A stretch of DNA of 64,000 nucleotides from Simmondsia chinensis (lineage: Eukaryota > Streptophyta > Magnoliopsida > Caryophyllales > Simmondsiaceae), in contig JAGTTD010000011.1 in NCBI GenBank assembly GCA_018398585.1, forward strand, positions 16,793,346 through 16,857,345, given 5' to 3'. This document shows, piece by piece, positions 46,942 through 58,091 of this stretch. The position numbers and the translations under genes were made by a program. The notes under the pieces were generated by a model. That model did no database searches, was not told where the DNA came from, and saw nothing but the letters and a program-made list of their open reading frames with translations. Position 1 is the first letter of the stretch, and each line of letters starts with the position of its first letter.

Positions 46942-48930
46942 TACACGTGCCTGTCCACTTCATCCCAGTATACAAGTGGACCCAATAAAAGTTTTTTTTT
47001 TATTTGGGCTTTTTTTTTTTTTGGCATTTTTGGCGAACTGGCTCACTTGTTTTTAAACGAAAATAATATGTATTTGCTAATATAATTTGAATAGCACAAC
47101 ATTGACACTTTAATTGAAGAAATGTGAAATAGGAGGTTGTTTTACACACTTGAGCATAGCGATTTTCATTATTTTTTTGAATATATGTAATTTTTGAACT
47201 GAAAAAGTATTTCACTAAATTATAGTAGCAGAAATATTAATAGATTAAAGTTTATGTTACTAATATTTATTTTACCTAAACATTATGTTTACATTAATGT
47301 TGTAACATACAATAGCATTCTATTGATTATTAATTTGTTTGCATGTATAAAAGTATGATAATAATAACAATTTGTATAATATTTACTTTCAAATATGAAT
47401 AATTTGTCTTAAATAATGAAATATTATGATAGATTTATTTATCAAAGACAATGGTTATCATTTTTTTAAAATATGAAAAGCACACATTGGTCCAAGTTCA
47501 ATGCCTTTTCTTCCTCTTTTCTCTGCGGAAGAGTATACACTTAGAAATCCATGTAGGTGCTCGCAATTGTTGGCATGGGAATGATGTCATTACATTTACA
47601 AATACTATATATACATATGCAACACGTGTAACATATGTACCAATTAATCAAATTTATGAATCAAGTATATACATATAATATAAATTTGTAGTAATATAAT
47701 TATAAGTGTGTATTTATTATTGTCATGATTACCTTTTGGCCATTATTCTTTTATAAATTGCATTTTTTTAACTAATATTAGTAGTAAAGTTAGCAATATT
47801 GTGCTAACACAAAAAATACTATTATTTTGAAAAAATTACTAATTTGTGATAATTCAAATAATTATGTTACGAAAGGCAAGCATTCATAGTATGTTTTCAT
47901 GATTTAATATTTTTTTTCACTTATAGTTGGTATTTCTATAAGTCTATGCCTTGTATGGTTGTTCTTCTTCTTCCACTTGTGCTGTGTCTATGCCTTGTAT
48001 GATTGTTACAATAATTAAATTTTGATAGGAAATCATATTTTTAGGGAATTCAATTCCCGTGTTAACTTCCCAAGAAGTGGATAAAAGATATTTGATTGTC
48101 GGGATGAGGAATAAACTTTCTTAGAAAATCTAGTTGAAAATAAAGGAATTAAAACTTACGTAGAGGGGCTAGGTAAGTTATTTCCTGCTTTTTGAAGGAA
48201 TTGAAAATTGATAGGCAATTTCTATTTCTCGCATTCTACCAACTTCCTGCCAACTAAACAGATCCTAAACTTAGACGTCCCATAATTTTCTACTTCCTAC
48301 ATTTACTTTCACTAAACCAAACGAGGCCTATATTAAAAATGTCTATATGGTATTATTTTGTCTAAGACTAGGAATAAGTAGTTTTGTTTTTTTCACAAAC
48401 TGAGTAGAGAACAAAGTAAAAGAAAAGATACAAAAAAATCTAAAGTTTAGATAAATGAAAACTAGCCTGATCTCGTACGATGCACACATAGATATCTAAA
48501 TTTCATCTTAAATTTAATTAGGTTAATAAAGAAAATTAAGTTGATTGAGAGTCAATAGTTGACTAACTCAATTTGACCTCGATGACTAAAAGTACATAAT
48601 TGGGCGGATAATCAAGTGGTGATCAAGGCTCTTATGAGTTTGTATACGACTCTAGTTGACATCCTAATTATCATCGATGATGTTCGTCTCATTAGTCGAT
48701 AACGTTACTAGGTGTATTTCAATCACTATTTTAGGGAAGTAAACTCGAGCTGCAAATCGGTTAGCGAGTTTCGGTTTTAGTGGTTCTAGTCTTTAAATTT
48801 CCTTATTTGTCTTAAACAATCCCAAAACTGAACTTTTTTGATTTTGTTAAAAAAAAAAAAATTTACGTCACAACAAGTCCATTTTGGTCCAGTAAGGTCC
48901 AAGTGATTTCTACATATCCCCATCTGAAAT
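46942..48930. repeat. LRR-unit spacer U2, first part (no gene)
   Basis: This AT-rich stretch is homologous to 40659-42700, with a MITE-like piece at about 47947-48330 that includes a local duplication of CTATGCCTTGTATG. No gene is seen. Confidence 0.8.
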
Positions 48931-50727
48931 GAGCCATTACCGGAAATAGCATAAAAAAGAAAAATATGAATAAAAATTGCATATTTTACAAAATAATGAC
49001 TTAGATGGCCTCCACGTCATTCTACTCAAAATTTTATATTATTTTTTGTGAAAATAATGATGAAATCCTCCCTCCCAAAGTGAGGCTTTTGTATATGCAA
49101 GCCCAAACACCAAGTGGCGACTTATGTTAGGGTTTGGCTGACTGTCTTGGAATTCCATGAATGCACAGTAGTGTAAATGCATTTGGGGTATTATCCCCCT
49201 CCCCCTCCCCCAGTCCTTATCATCATAAAAAAAAAAATAAAATTAATAAATGTACTTCATTATCTTTTTTTTTTTAATTTTAAACTTTAACAAAAGTAAA
49301 TATATTGTGTCAAATTTATTTATTTAATAAATGTTTTAATTAAATTAAGTGTATAAATTTATATTTTTATTGTTATGTAATACTTGACTTAATGCACCAT
49401 ATTTAGGTTAAATTAAATTTAAAATTTTAATTATTATTAGGAGCATGATTTTGAATTAAATTTAAATTACACTTATAGTTTATAAGTAATTTAAATAAAA
49501 TTATTTATTAAATATTTAAATTATATTATCTATACATAATTTTATAGTGTTACTCGTTTTTAGAGCTAGTTAACTTAGTTGTTTCCTCATAGAATATTGA
49601 ACATTAATTATTTTCTTGAGGTACTGCATAAAATAAAAAGCTCATGTGTCAAAAAATAAAATAAAACTAAACTGTTAAAGTATACGCCAAAATAAACACA
49701 CTTTTTTTTTTATTAAGTGGAGCACTTACAAAAAAGAATATATAGTAGTCATCAAATGATTAAATAATACAAATTAATAAAAAAAGTGTTGTACAAGAGT
49801 AAGAAGATAATATATCTAAATAGTTATGCAGTATTTTATTTGAACCAGCATAAAATAATGATTGAAATAACATGAAAAAAATTACAAAAAATAACATTTC
49901 TATAAATTACCAAAAAACAACATAAAATGGTAAAAAAAAACCCAAGTATTTAAAAAACTACGTACTAGTCATAAAAGGATGAAAAAATACATGTTAATAC
50001 ATAATTCTTTTCTAGAAAAATAAAATGACATTATATATTATCATGAGGATACGTAAAAATAAAATAATTTTTTCCATGCATTTTTTGTAAATTTGCCATC
50101 ATAATAAGTAATGTCTTTTTATTTTGACACATATTTAATTTATTATTTATATAGTATTTTAAAAATAATAATTTATTTCAATGCAATGTTTCAAACAGCT
50201 ATATATGATTAAATTTAATTTAGACTATTTATTAGAAACTATAAACATAATTTAAATTTAATTTCACAACCATGTTTTTAATAATAAATATAAGTAGTAT
50301 GAATTAAATTTAACTCAAGATTAAGCATAAAGTCAAATATTGACATAATATTAAAAATATATAACTTATATGTTGGATTTCATTTAAAAATTTATCAAAT
50401 AACGAAATTTAATATAATATAGATATGTAAAGATACATTACAAAAAATTAAATTCAGATTAAAAAAGCAAAATTAATTACATGCATGGATTTGCCAAAAA
50501 CAAAATTTAATTTAAAAACGCATGGTTCTGTGGCTTGCGTACACAAAAGCCTCCCTCTTTCTTGAACAGCCACAGAAACCACCCTTCGAGAGGGAGGTTT
50601 TCATCAATTTTTAAAAAAATAAATAATTTTGAGTAGAATGACGCGAAGGCCATTTGAGTCATTATTTTTTAAAATATGTCATTTTTAATAATATTTTTCT
50701 TTTTTATGCTATTTTGGGTAATGGCTC
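48931..50727. mobile_element. Long-TIR Mutator-like element upstream of LRR gene 2
   Basis: The left end is GAGCCATTACCGGAAATAGC and the right end, inverted, GAGCCATTACCCAAAATAGC. Flanks are ATCTGAAAT (48922-48930) and ATCTAGCAC (50728-50736). At 1797 bp it is slightly longer than the U1 and U3 copies, with a C-rich insertion near 49190-49215. It ends 279 bp before the start codon of gene 2. Confidence 0.83.
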
Positions 50728-51006
50728 ATCTAGCACCGCGTAAAAACCGTACAGAAAAAAAGGGGCACCTGAAATATTTTTAGCAAAATCCAATCCTCGC
50801 ACTCGCTAAAGCATTCATTGCTATAATATACTCCTCCTTTTGGCTCTCTAGATCTGTAATTTCTCTTTCTTCATTTTCCATCATCATCATTTCAAATCTT
50901 CAATCTCTCTCCCCATGCCCATCACTTTGAGCATCCTTTCTCGAATGCTATAACCTTGGCTTTCTAGTAGCTTCTTTTCCTTTCCCTAGGCCTTAGCATA
51001 TTCAGG
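50728..51006 (+). promoter_or_regulatory. Promoter and 5' UTR of LRR gene 2
   Basis: TATAATATA at 50822-50830 is a plausible TATA box, about 177 bp before the ATG at 51007, with a CT-rich leader (50865-50915). The transposon end at 50727 forms the upstream edge, so any regulation from further upstream would have to come through transposon DNA. Confidence 0.6.
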
Positions 51007-53244
51007 ATGCACAACAGCTTAAATCGCATTTTGGTGCTTTGTCTCTGCTCTGCTGTGTTTTTTCATGTTATATTTGCTTTGAGCTCAGATGGAAAGTCGC
51101 TAATTTCCCTACTAAGCAACTGGGATGTGCCAAATTTTGTAAGACTCGGCTGGAATGCATCGGACTCCACCCCGTGTTCTTGGGTTGGTGTTGAATGTAA
51201 TGCTGCCCACCACGTAATTTCTCTTAATTTGTCCGGTGTCGGCATTTCTGGTGCATTGGACCCAGAAATTGGTCAATTAAGGCATTTGGAGACAATTGAT
51301 TTGAGTTCTAATTCCTTTTCTGGCCCTATCCCTGTTGAGGTATCTGGTTGCAATCTCCTATCATATTTAGACCTTTCAGTGAATAATTTGACTGGTATAC
51401 TTCCTCAAAGTTTTAGGGACTTGCAGAATTTACAGTACTTAAACTTATATAGTAACTCACTAGGTGGCCACATTCCGGTATCCTTGTTTCAGATTCCGAG
51501 ATTGCAGTATGTGTTTATGAATAAAAATAGCCTTACAGGTAGCATTCCTTCAAATGTAGGGAATATGAGCGAACTCATATCTTTGTGGCTGGAAGATAAT
51601 CACTTGTCAGGTATAATTCCATCTTCAATTGCAAATTGTTCTTCCTTGCAAGAGCTTTATTTAGGGGAGAATCAACTAGTTGGAGTTTTGCCTGAGAGCT
51701 TAAGCAATCTAAAAAGTTTGGTCTATTTAGATGTGCACTCTAATAGGTTAGAGGGCACAATTCCATTGGGTTTAGGTATTTGTAAGAATTTGGATACCTT
51801 GGTTTTGTCCTTCAATAGTTTTTATGGGATTCTTCCTCCAGGCTTAGGAAATTGTACTAGTATGACGACCTTTGCTGCTGTTGATATCAACATAACGGGT
51901 AGCATTCCTTCTTCATTCGGCCATCTTACCCAGCTTTCGCTTCTTTACCTTTCTGAGAACACTTTGTCAGGGAAGATACCTTCTACGCTTGGGAAATGCA
52001 AGTCACTAACTAGTTTGCAGCTAAAATGGAACAAACTTGAGGGTGAAATTCCTTGTGAGTTGGGAGGGTTGAGTAAGTTGCGAGATCTTCAGTTGTTTAA
52101 TAATCATTTAACAGGTGAAATCCCTCGTGGTATTTGGAAGATTCAGAGCCTTGAGCATATTATCTTGTACAATAACAGCCTCTCAGGAAAGCTGCCCCAA
52201 GAAATGACTGAGCTTCAGAATCTTAAGACTGTTTCTTTGTTTAACAACCACTTTTCGGGGATCATCCCTCGAGGTTTGGGAATTAATAGTAGCTTGGTCG
52301 AGGTTGAACTAACAAATAATAATTTCACCGGTGAAATTCCACCCAATATTTGCTTCAGAAAACGGTTGAAGGTGCTGAACATGGGTCAAAATATGCTTAG
52401 TGGTAGCATACCTCCTGATGTTGGGAGATGCCCAACTTTGATGAGGTTGATCCTTAAAAATAACAACCTTACAGGAGTGCTTCCCGAGTTTATTGAGACC
52501 TCGAACCTCTTATATATGGACTTGCATGAAAATAATATTCACAGTAAAATTCCTCGGAGCATAGGGAACTGTACTAATGTTACCTCCATCAGTTTTTCTT
52601 CAAACATCTTATCTGGCATGCTGCCACGGGAGCTTGGAAACCTGAGGGAATTTCGTTACATGAATCTCTCTCACAATCATTTGGAAGGCCCTTTGCCATC
52701 TCAACTAGCAAACTGGAGTAAGCTGATGAAGCTTGATGTTAGTTTCAACTACTTGAATGGGTCCCTTCCTGAGAGTCTGAGAAGTTGGACAGGATTATCT
52801 CTCTTGAATTTAAGAGAAAACCGACTCACTGGGGGCATTCCTCTGTTTCTCCCAGAATTCCAATTGCTTTCTGAGCTTCAACTTGGTGGGAATATGTTTG
52901 GAGGATCAATTCCTTCATCCATTGGATCCTTGAGGAATTTATTTTATGCCTTGAATCTTAGTGATAATGGCCTCTCCGGAGAATTGCCTCTGGAACTCGG
53001 GCAACTGAACAATCTACAGCGATTAGACATCTCCTACAACAATCTCTCAGGATCCCTTGCACCTTTAGACAATATGCACGCTCTATTTGAGGTCAATGTT
53101 TCATATAATCACTTTTACGGTCCAATACCTTCGGCGTTGATCAAGCTGTTAAACTCATCCCCATCGTCTTTCCGGAGCAATCCTGGCCTTTGCTTTATTT
53201 GCACCCCATCAGGCGGCTCTACTTGCATATCAACCAGAACTTAA
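51007..53244 (+). CDS. PEPR-like LRR receptor ectodomain without membrane span or kinase
   Basis: This is the only long intact frame here (745 codons). A signal peptide (hydrophobic core LVLCLCSAVFFHVIFA, about residues 9-24) is followed by the LRRNT cap (SLISLLSNWD, STPCSWVGVEC) and about 25 LRRs of 24 residues with the plant LxGxIP pattern. An irregular LRR contains EVELTNNNFTGEIPPNICF. The end cap is SNPGLCFICTPSGGSTC. Order and wording follow the LRR-XI receptors PEPR1/PEPR2, which bind Pep danger peptides, but those proteins run to about 1,100 residues with a transmembrane helix and Ser/Thr kinase. Here the frame stops (TAA, 53242-53244) right after the cap, so the product would be secreted. 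It is either a recently truncated pseudogene or a possible soluble decoy. ATG chosen because it precedes the signal peptide and is conserved in genes 1 and 3. Peptide binding is not shown. Confidence 0.88.
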   Translation: MHNSLNRILVLCLCSAVFFHVIFALSSDGKSLISLLSNWDVPNFVRLGWNASDSTPCSWVGVECNAAHHVISLNLSGVGISGALDPEIGQLRHLETIDLSSNSFSGPIPVEVSGCNLLSYLDLSVNNLTGILPQSFRDLQNLQYLNLYSNSLGGHIPVSLFQIPRLQYVFMNKNSLTGSIPSNVGNMSELISLWLEDNHLSGIIPSSIANCSSLQELYLGENQLVGVLPESLSNLKSLVYLDVHSNRLEGTIPLGLGICKNLDTLVLSFNSFYGILPPGLGNCTSMTTFAAVDINITGSIPSSFGHLTQLSLLYLSENTLSGKIPSTLGKCKSLTSLQLKWNKLEGEIPCELGGLSKLRDLQLFNNHLTGEIPRGIWKIQSLEHIILYNNSLSGKLPQEMTELQNLKTVSLFNNHFSGIIPRGLGINSSLVEVELTNNNFTGEIPPNICFRKRLKVLNMGQNMLSGSIPPDVGRCPTLMRLILKNNNLTGVLPEFIETSNLLYMDLHENNIHSKIPRSIGNCTNVTSISFSSNILSGMLPRELGNLREFRYMNLSHNHLEGPLPSQLANWSKLMKLDVSFNYLNGSLPESLRSWTGLSLLNLRENRLTGGIPLFLPEFQLLSELQLGGNMFGGSIPSSIGSLRNLFYALNLSDNGLSGELPLELGQLNNLQRLDISYNNLSGSLAPLDNMHALFEVNVSYNHFYGPIPSALIKLLNSSPSSFRSNPGLCFICTPSGGSTCISTRT

Positions 53245-53254
53245 GACCTTGTAA

Positions 53255-53313
53255 TTCGAAGTGGCCAACGGGCCGCGTTGGCCCGAAACCTGACCCGGCC
53301 TAGCCCGTTTGCA
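53255..53313. other. hAT-terminus-like sequence after LRR gene 2
   Basis: GTGGCCAACGGGCCGCG followed by GGCCCGAAACCTGACCCGG is the counterpart of 46887-46941, with the first bases decayed (CGAAGTGG). It marks the same breakpoint of receptor homology. Confidence 0.45.
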
Positions 53314-55334
53314 CGTGCCTGTCCACTTCATCCCAGTATACAAGTGGACCCAATAAAAGTATTTTTTTTTCTTTGGGCTTAATTTTTTTTTGCGCATTTT
53401 TTAGGAACCGGCCCATTGATTTTTAAACGAAAATAATATGTATTGTCTAATATAGTTTGAATAGCACAACATTGACACTTTATTTCAAGAAATGTGAAAA
53501 ATAAGGGGTTATTTTACACACTTGAGCATAGCGATTTTCATTATTTTTTTGAATATATGTAATTTTTGAACTAAAAAAATATTTCACTAAATTATAGTAG
53601 TAGAAACATTAATATATTAAAGTTTATGTTACTAATATATATTTTACCTAAACGTTATGTTTACAGTAATGTTGAAACATATAATAGCATTCAATTGGTT
53701 ATTAACTTGTTTGCATGTATAAAAGTATGATAATAATAACTATTTGTATAATATTTACTTTCAAATATAAATAGTTTGTCTTAAATAATGAAATATTATG
53801 ATAGATTTACTTATCAATGACTACGGTTATCATTTCTTAAAAATATAAAAAGCACACGTTGGTCCAAGTTCAATGTCTTTTCTTCCTCTTTTCTTTGCAG
53901 AAGAATCTACACTTGGAAATCCTTATAGGTGCTCGCACTTGTTCGCATGGGAATGATGTTATTACATTTACAAATACCATATATACATATGCAACACGTG
54001 TAACATATGTACCAATTAATCAAATTTATTGTTCAAAAAAGTGAATCAAATTTACGAATCAAGTATAAACATATAATATCAAATTGTAGTAATATAATTA
54101 TAGGTGTATATTTATTATTTTCATGTTTACCTTTTGGCCATTATTCTTTTATAAATTGCATTTTTTAACTAATATTAGTTGTAAAGGTAGCAATGTGCTC
54201 ACCCAAAAAATACTATTTTTTTGAAAAAATTACTAATTTGCGATAATTCAAATAATTATGTTACGAAAGGCAAGTACTAATAGTATGTTTTCATGATTTA
54301 ATATTTTTTTGACTTATATTTTGTATTCAACAATAAGTCTATGCCTTGTATGGTTGTTACAGGAATTAAATTTCGATCGAAAGTTATATTTTTAGGCAAT
54401 TCAATTCCTGTGTTAACTTCCCAGGAAGTGGATAAAAGATGTTTGATTGTCGAGATGGGAAATAAACTTCCTTGGAAAAGCTAGTTAAAAAAGAAGGAAT
54501 TAGAACTTACCTAGAGGGGCTAGGTAAGTTATTTCCTATTTTTTGAAGGAAATGAAAATTGATAGGCAATTTCTATTTCTCTCATTCTACCAACTTCCTG
54601 CCAACTAAACAAATCCCAATCTTGGACATCCCATAAATTTCTACTTCCTACGTTTACTTTCAGTACACCAAACGAGGCCTATATTAAAAATGTCTATATG
54701 GTATTATTTTGGCTAAGGCTAGGAATAAGTAGTTTTGTTTATTCACAAACTGAGTAGAACAAAGGGAAAGCAAAGATACAAAAAATTCTAAAGTTTGCAT
54801 AAATAAAAACTAGCCGGATCTCGTACTATGCACTCATAGACATGTAAAGTTTGTCTTAAATTTAATTAGGTTAATAAAAAAAATTAAGTTAATTGAGAGT
54901 CAAGATTGACAAACTCAATTTGACCCAAATGACTGAAAGTACAAAACAAATATCAAGCATAATTGGGTAGATAATCAAGTGGTGATCAAGGCTCTTATGA
55001 GTTTGTATACGACTCTAGTTGACATCCTAATTATCGTCGATGATTTTCATCTCATCAGTCATTAATGTTACTAGGTGCATTTCAATCACTATTTTTGGGA
55101 AGTAAATCGAGCTGCAAATCGGTTAGCTAGTTTCAGTTTTAGTGGTTCTAGCCTTTTAGAATGACAGAGTCCTCCTGACCCTCATTAATACTAATGCTTT
55201 AAAATTTCTTATCCGTCGTAAACAATCCTAAAACTAAACTTCTTTATTTTTGTTTAAAAAAAAAAATTTACATCAAGAAAGTACATTTTGGTCCAGTAAG
55301 GTCAAAGTGATTTCTACATATCCCCATCTGAAAT
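53314..55334. repeat. LRR-unit spacer U3, first part (no gene)
   Basis: This is homologous to the U1 and U2 spacers, with a MITE-like piece at 54342-54680. No gene is seen. Confidence 0.8.
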
Positions 55335-57068
55335 GAGCCATTATCCAAAATAGCATAAAAAAGAAAAATATGAATAAAAATTGCATATTTTACAAAATAA
55401 TGACTTAGATGACCTCCACGTCATTCTACTCAAAATTTTATATTATTTTTTTGTGAAAATATTGATGAAAATCTCCCCCGCAAAGCGAGGCTTTTGTATA
55501 TGCAAGCCAAAACACCAAGTGGCGACTTATGTTAGGGTTCGGCAGACCGTCTTGAAATTCCATGAATGCACAGTAGTGTAAATGCATTATCTTTTTTTTA
55601 ATTTTAAACTTTAACAAAAGTAAATATATTGTGTCAAATTTATTTATTTAATAAATGTTTTAATTAAATTAAGTATATAAATTTATATTTTTATTGTTAT
55701 GTAATACTTGACTTAATGCACCATATTTAGGTTAAATTAAATTTTAAATTTTCATTATTATTAGGAACATAATTTTGAATTAAATTTAAATTACACTTAT
55801 AGTTTATGAGTAATTTAAATTAAATTATTTATTAAATATTTAAATTATATTATCTATATATAATTTTATAGTGTTACTCGTTTTTAGAGCTATTTAACTT
55901 AGTAGTTTCTTCAAAGAATATTGAACATTAATTATTTTCTTGAGGTACTACGTAAAATAAAAAGTTCTTGCGTCAAAAAATAAAATAAAAAAAAAATGTT
56001 AAAGTATAAGCCAAAATAAACACACACTTTTTTTATTAAGTGGAGCACTTACAAAAAAGAATGTATAGTAGTCATCAAATGATGAAATAGTACAGATTAA
56101 TAAATAATTTTTTGTACAAGAGTAAGAAGACAATATATATAAATTATTATGCAGTATTTTATTTGAACCAACATAAAATAATCAAAGAAATAACATGAAA
56201 AAATTACAAAAAACAACTTTTCTATAAATTACAAAAAAATAACATAAAATGGTAAAAAAATAAAAATAAATAAGTCGAGTGTTTAAAAAAACTACATAAT
56301 ATTCATAAAAGGATGAAAAAAATACATGTTAATACATAATTCTTTTCTAGAAAAATAAAATGACATTATATATTTTCATGAGGATACGTAAAAATAAAAT
56401 AATTTTTTCTGTGCATTTTTTTGTAAATGTACCATCATAATAAGTAATGTCTTTTTATTTTGACCCATATTTAATTTATTATTTTATATAATATTTTAAA
56501 AATAATAATTTATGTTCAATGTTTTGTTACAAACAGCTATATATGATTAAATTTTAATTTAGACTATTTATGACAAACTATACACACAATTTAAATTTAA
56601 TTTAAAACCATGTTTTTATTAATAATAATAAGTAGTATGAATTTAATTTAACTCAAATATAAAGCATAAAGTCAAATATTGACATAATAATAAAAATATA
56701 TAACTTATATGTTTGATTTCATTTAAAAATTTATCAAATAATGAAATTTAATGTAATATAGATATATATTGATACATTACTAAAAATTAAATTCAGATTA
56801 AAAAAACAAAATTAATTACATGCATAGTTTTGCCAAAAACAAAATTTAATTTAAAAACATTTGGTGCTGTGGCTTGCGTACACAAAAGCCTCCCTTTGTC
56901 TTGAACAGCGACAAAAGCCTCCCTTCGAGAGGGGGGTTTCATCAATTTAAAAAAAAAAATAAAGAATTTTGAGAAGAATGACGCCAAAGGCATTTGAGTC
57001 ATTGTTTTTTTAAAATATATCATTTTTAATAATATTTTTCTTTTTTATGCTATTCGGGGTAACGGCTC
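55335..57068. mobile_element. Long-TIR Mutator-like element upstream of LRR gene 3
   Basis: It is flanked by ATCTGAAAT (55326-55334) and ATCTGACAC (57069-57077), the clearest target duplication of the set (two mismatches in nine). The 1734-bp element has long inverted ends, no coding capacity, and stops 278 bp before the ATG of gene 3. Confidence 0.84.
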
Positions 57069-57346
57069 ATCTGACACCGCGTAGAAACCGTACAGAAAAG
57101 AAGGGGCACCTGAAATATTTTAAGTAAAATCCAATCGGACCACCCACCGAAGCATTCATTGCTATAATATACTCCTCTCTCTGGCTCTTTGGGTCTTTAA
57201 TTTCTCTTTGTTCATTCTCCATCTTCGTCATTCAAATCTTCAATCTCTCTCCCCATGCCCATCACTTTGATCCTCATTTCTCTATTGCTATAACCGTGGA
57301 CTTCTGGTTGCTTCTTTTCCTTCTCTTGGGCCTTAACATATTCAGG
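57069..57346 (+). promoter_or_regulatory. Promoter and 5' UTR of LRR gene 3
   Basis: The same block as in genes 1 and 2, with TATAATATA at 57163-57171. The gene behind it is destroyed. Confidence 0.5.
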
Positions 57347-57433
57347 ATGCACAACATTTTAAGTACCATTTTTGTGCTTTTTCTCTACTCTACTGTGTAT
57401 TCTCCTCTAGTCCTAACAGGCTAGATGGATGAC
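57347..57433 (+). pseudogene. LRR gene 3, first codons only
   Basis: The ATG context and first 15 codons (MHNILSTIFVLFLYS) match genes 1 and 2. Similarity fades after codon 17, a stop appears at 57422-57424, and a gypsy LTR begins at 57434. The rest of the gene may lie beyond the nested insertions, outside this window. Confidence 0.75.
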
Positions 57434-58075
57434 TGTCACGGGCTCAGTCCAGGTCGCTGTCGGGTCCACACTAGGTCGCGCCAGACGCTTGTCAAGGTCC
57501 GTCCTGGGGAATGTCCAGGCCCGGCCCAGCTCGCTTGTCCAGGACTGCTCCAGTTCGCTACCTGGGATGTCATGACATTGTCTTGGGCCCGACCCAGGAC
57601 GCGTACCAGCATAGTCAGGATATTCTCAAGGCCCGTTATCTTTTCTTGTTTTTGGCCCATACTTAGTTGGATTAAAGCCCAATAACAATAAATATAAATT
57701 AGGTATTAATTCAATTAATTAGTCACATGGGAATATAGAATAATCTAGAACACTCTAGAAACGGTTAAGTGAACACGCTCCTCCCCTTCCCGCCTTTTGC
57801 TTGGACGATTAATTCCCGCCAATTATTTTGAATTGTAGTTAGTTATTTCCCGCTCATTTTTGAATTGATGTAAGTAATATAAATAAGGGAACTTATACTT
57901 GTATAAATCATCCAAACAAATATCAATGAAATACTTCTTTTTCTTGTCTTAATTCTATCTCTGCTTCTCATCTAATTTTCACCTTCTCTTTCTCATCTTA
58001 ACTCTAAAACTCTAAACCCCAAGTTCATTAATCAATCCGGTCTTGAACTTAAGTCACGGACCTAGGCTCATGACA
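57434..58075 (+). repeat. 5' LTR of the gypsy element (unit 2)
   Basis: The ends TGTCACGG...CATGACA form a short perfect inverted repeat. The first 200 bp are unusually GC-rich for this window, and the rest is AT-rich with a possible TATA near 57883 (AATATAAATAAGG). The primer site starts 3 bases later. Confidence 0.88.
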
Positions 58076-58078
58076 AGG

Positions 58079-58091
58079 TGGTATCAGAGCC
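58079..58091 (+). other. Primer binding site, initiator tRNA-Met
   Basis: TGGTATCAGAGCC is an exact match to the usual plant LTR-element site, 3 bases after the LTR end. Confidence 0.93.

Noticed and set aside
57425..57685. 86-codon plus and 74-codon minus frames
   Set aside because: Both are inside the GC-rich start of the gypsy LTR; such frames are expected by chance there.
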